Shown: piece after piece, positions 4,989-5,624 of the stretch
Layout: each line of letters begins with the position of its first letter
How positions within the stretch are numbered: the first letter of the stretch is position 1
Source: Rhodospirillales bacterium
Lineage (GTDB): Bacteria; Pseudomonadota; Alphaproteobacteria; SMXQ01
DNA length: 5,624 nt
Direction: 5' to 3'
Assembly: GCA_024638585.1 (NCBI GenBank)
Contig: JAHEKA010000181.1
Coordinates: 1 to 5,624 of the forward strand
Position numbers and translations under genes: made by a program
The notes under the pieces: generated by a model
Database searches by the model: none
Seen by the model: only the letters and a program-made list of their open reading frames with translations
Told to the model about the DNA's origin: nothing

Positions 4989-5624
4989 CTACTCCGCGGC
5001 GGCGCCTTCGGCTTCCCGTCCGGTCACCACCCCGTCACGTTCCAGGGCGGCGATCTCATCGTCGCTGAAGCCGAATTCGCCCAGCACCTCTTCCGTGTTC
5101 TCGCCGTATTCCGGGATCGCCGTCCAGTTCTCGGTTGGTGTGCGTGACAAGCGGAAGGCCTGGGTCAGCAGCTTGAAATCCCCCATGGACGGCGAATTCA
5201 GCTGCTGAGCGAGATCGAGATGCCGGACCTGAGGGTCGTCGAAGGTCTGATCGATGGTGAAGACCGGGCCTGAAGGAATGTCGGAGGCGGCGAGCCTTTT
5301 CAACATTTCCTCGGTGGTGAATTTGGCCATGGCCTCGGCGATCATGCCGTTGCATTCCTTGCGATGTGCGCGGCGCGCTTCGCGGGTCGTAAAGCGAGGG
5401 TCTTCGGCCGCATCCTCCCGCTCGATGGCCCGGCAGAGATCGGGCCACATGCGCGGCATGATCGAGATGCTGACATAGCCGTCCGATGTCTTGTAGCTGT
5501 TGGTCGGCACGCCGGTGGGATGCTCGTTGCCGACCTGCTTCGGCACGATTCCGTTGACCAGGTAGCGCGCGGCATGGAGGTCCATCATGGAAAGAAGCGC
5601 TTCCATTAGGGAGGTCTGCACCCA
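4989..5624 (-). CDS. CaiB/BaiF class III CoA-transferase, C-terminal half (5' end outside window)
   Basis: On the minus strand the frame is open from the right edge to the TAG at 4989-4991, giving 211 residues. The first codons read 'WVQTSLMEALL', matching the family stretch 'GQWVQTSLLQA', so the GTG at 5621 is an internal Val and the gene starts outside. Further landmarks are 'KQVGNEHPTGVPTNSYKTSD' (from about residue 29), 'DGYVSISIMPRMWPDLCRAI', a helical middle, and the tail 'EYGENTEEVLGEFGFSDDEI', close to the usual 'LGEHTEEVLxELGxSxxEI'. Family members are about 400 residues, so about half is missing, including the region with the catalytic Asp (Asp169 in CaiB), which lies upstream. These enzymes move CoA between carboxylic acids through aspartyl thioester intermediates, and some relatives are racemases. 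It converges on the SDR gene with 23 nt between stop codons. The acid used is unknown. Confidence 0.9.
   Translation of the reverse strand, partial: WVQTSLMEALLSMMDLHAARYLVNGIVPKQVGNEHPTGVPTNSYKTSDGYVSISIMPRMWPDLCRAIEREDAAEDPRFTTREARRAHRKECNGMIAEAMAKFTTEEMLKRLAASDIPSGPVFTIDQTFDDPQVRHLDLAQQLNSPSMGDFKLLTQAFRLSRTPTENWTAIPEYGENTEEVLGEFGFSDDEIAALERDGVVTGREAEGAAAE

Overview
The window reads as a GC-rich proteobacterial chromosome segment, most likely alphaproteobacterial. The reasons are strong G/C preference at third codon positions, Shine-Dalgarno sequences of the GGGGAGGA type, and a gene mix common in Rhodospirillales-like genomes: a TTT-family solute receptor, a class III CoA-transferase, an SDR, a dienelactone-hydrolase-like enzyme and a YibF-like GST. 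The species cannot be named from the sequence. No rRNA, tRNA, CRISPR array, insertion sequence or phage gene was seen.

Layout: (1) 1-454 (+), the 3' part of a Vgb/SMP-30-like beta-propeller gene, cut by the left edge. It is followed by a leader with several G/C hairpins. (2) 558-1166 (+), a complete YibF-like glutathione S-transferase. (3) 1252-1995 (+), a dienelactone hydrolase family protein with an intact Cys-Asp-His triad. (4) 2038-2856 (+), an FkbM-type SAM-dependent methyltransferase with a GTG start, 42 nt behind the hydrolase. (5) A 237-nt gap with two similar hairpins and a weak promoter candidate. (6) 3094-4095 (+), an exported TctC/Bug-like solute-binding protein. (7) 4198-4965 (+), an SDR-fold protein whose catalytic tetrad is largely replaced. 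(8) 4989-5624 (-), the C-terminal half of a CaiB/BaiF family CoA-transferase, convergent with the SDR gene and cut by the right edge.

How the genes may work together (inference): a periplasmic receptor for a carboxylate-like solute, a CoA-transferase that would activate an acid, an SDR-fold protein, an alpha/beta hydrolase and a GST together resemble an accessory catabolic locus for small organic acids or ring-cleavage products. No substrate can be assigned. The FkbM methyltransferase does not fit this theme clearly. The six plus-strand genes are collinear, but their gaps (42 to 237 nt) and hairpins suggest several transcription units rather than one tight operon.

The observation most worth following is the SDR: Asn, Ser and Tyr of the Asn-Ser-Tyr-Lys tetrad align with Ala119, Gly147 and Val160, and only Lys164 remains. 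I did not find a clear-cut new multi-gene system in this window.
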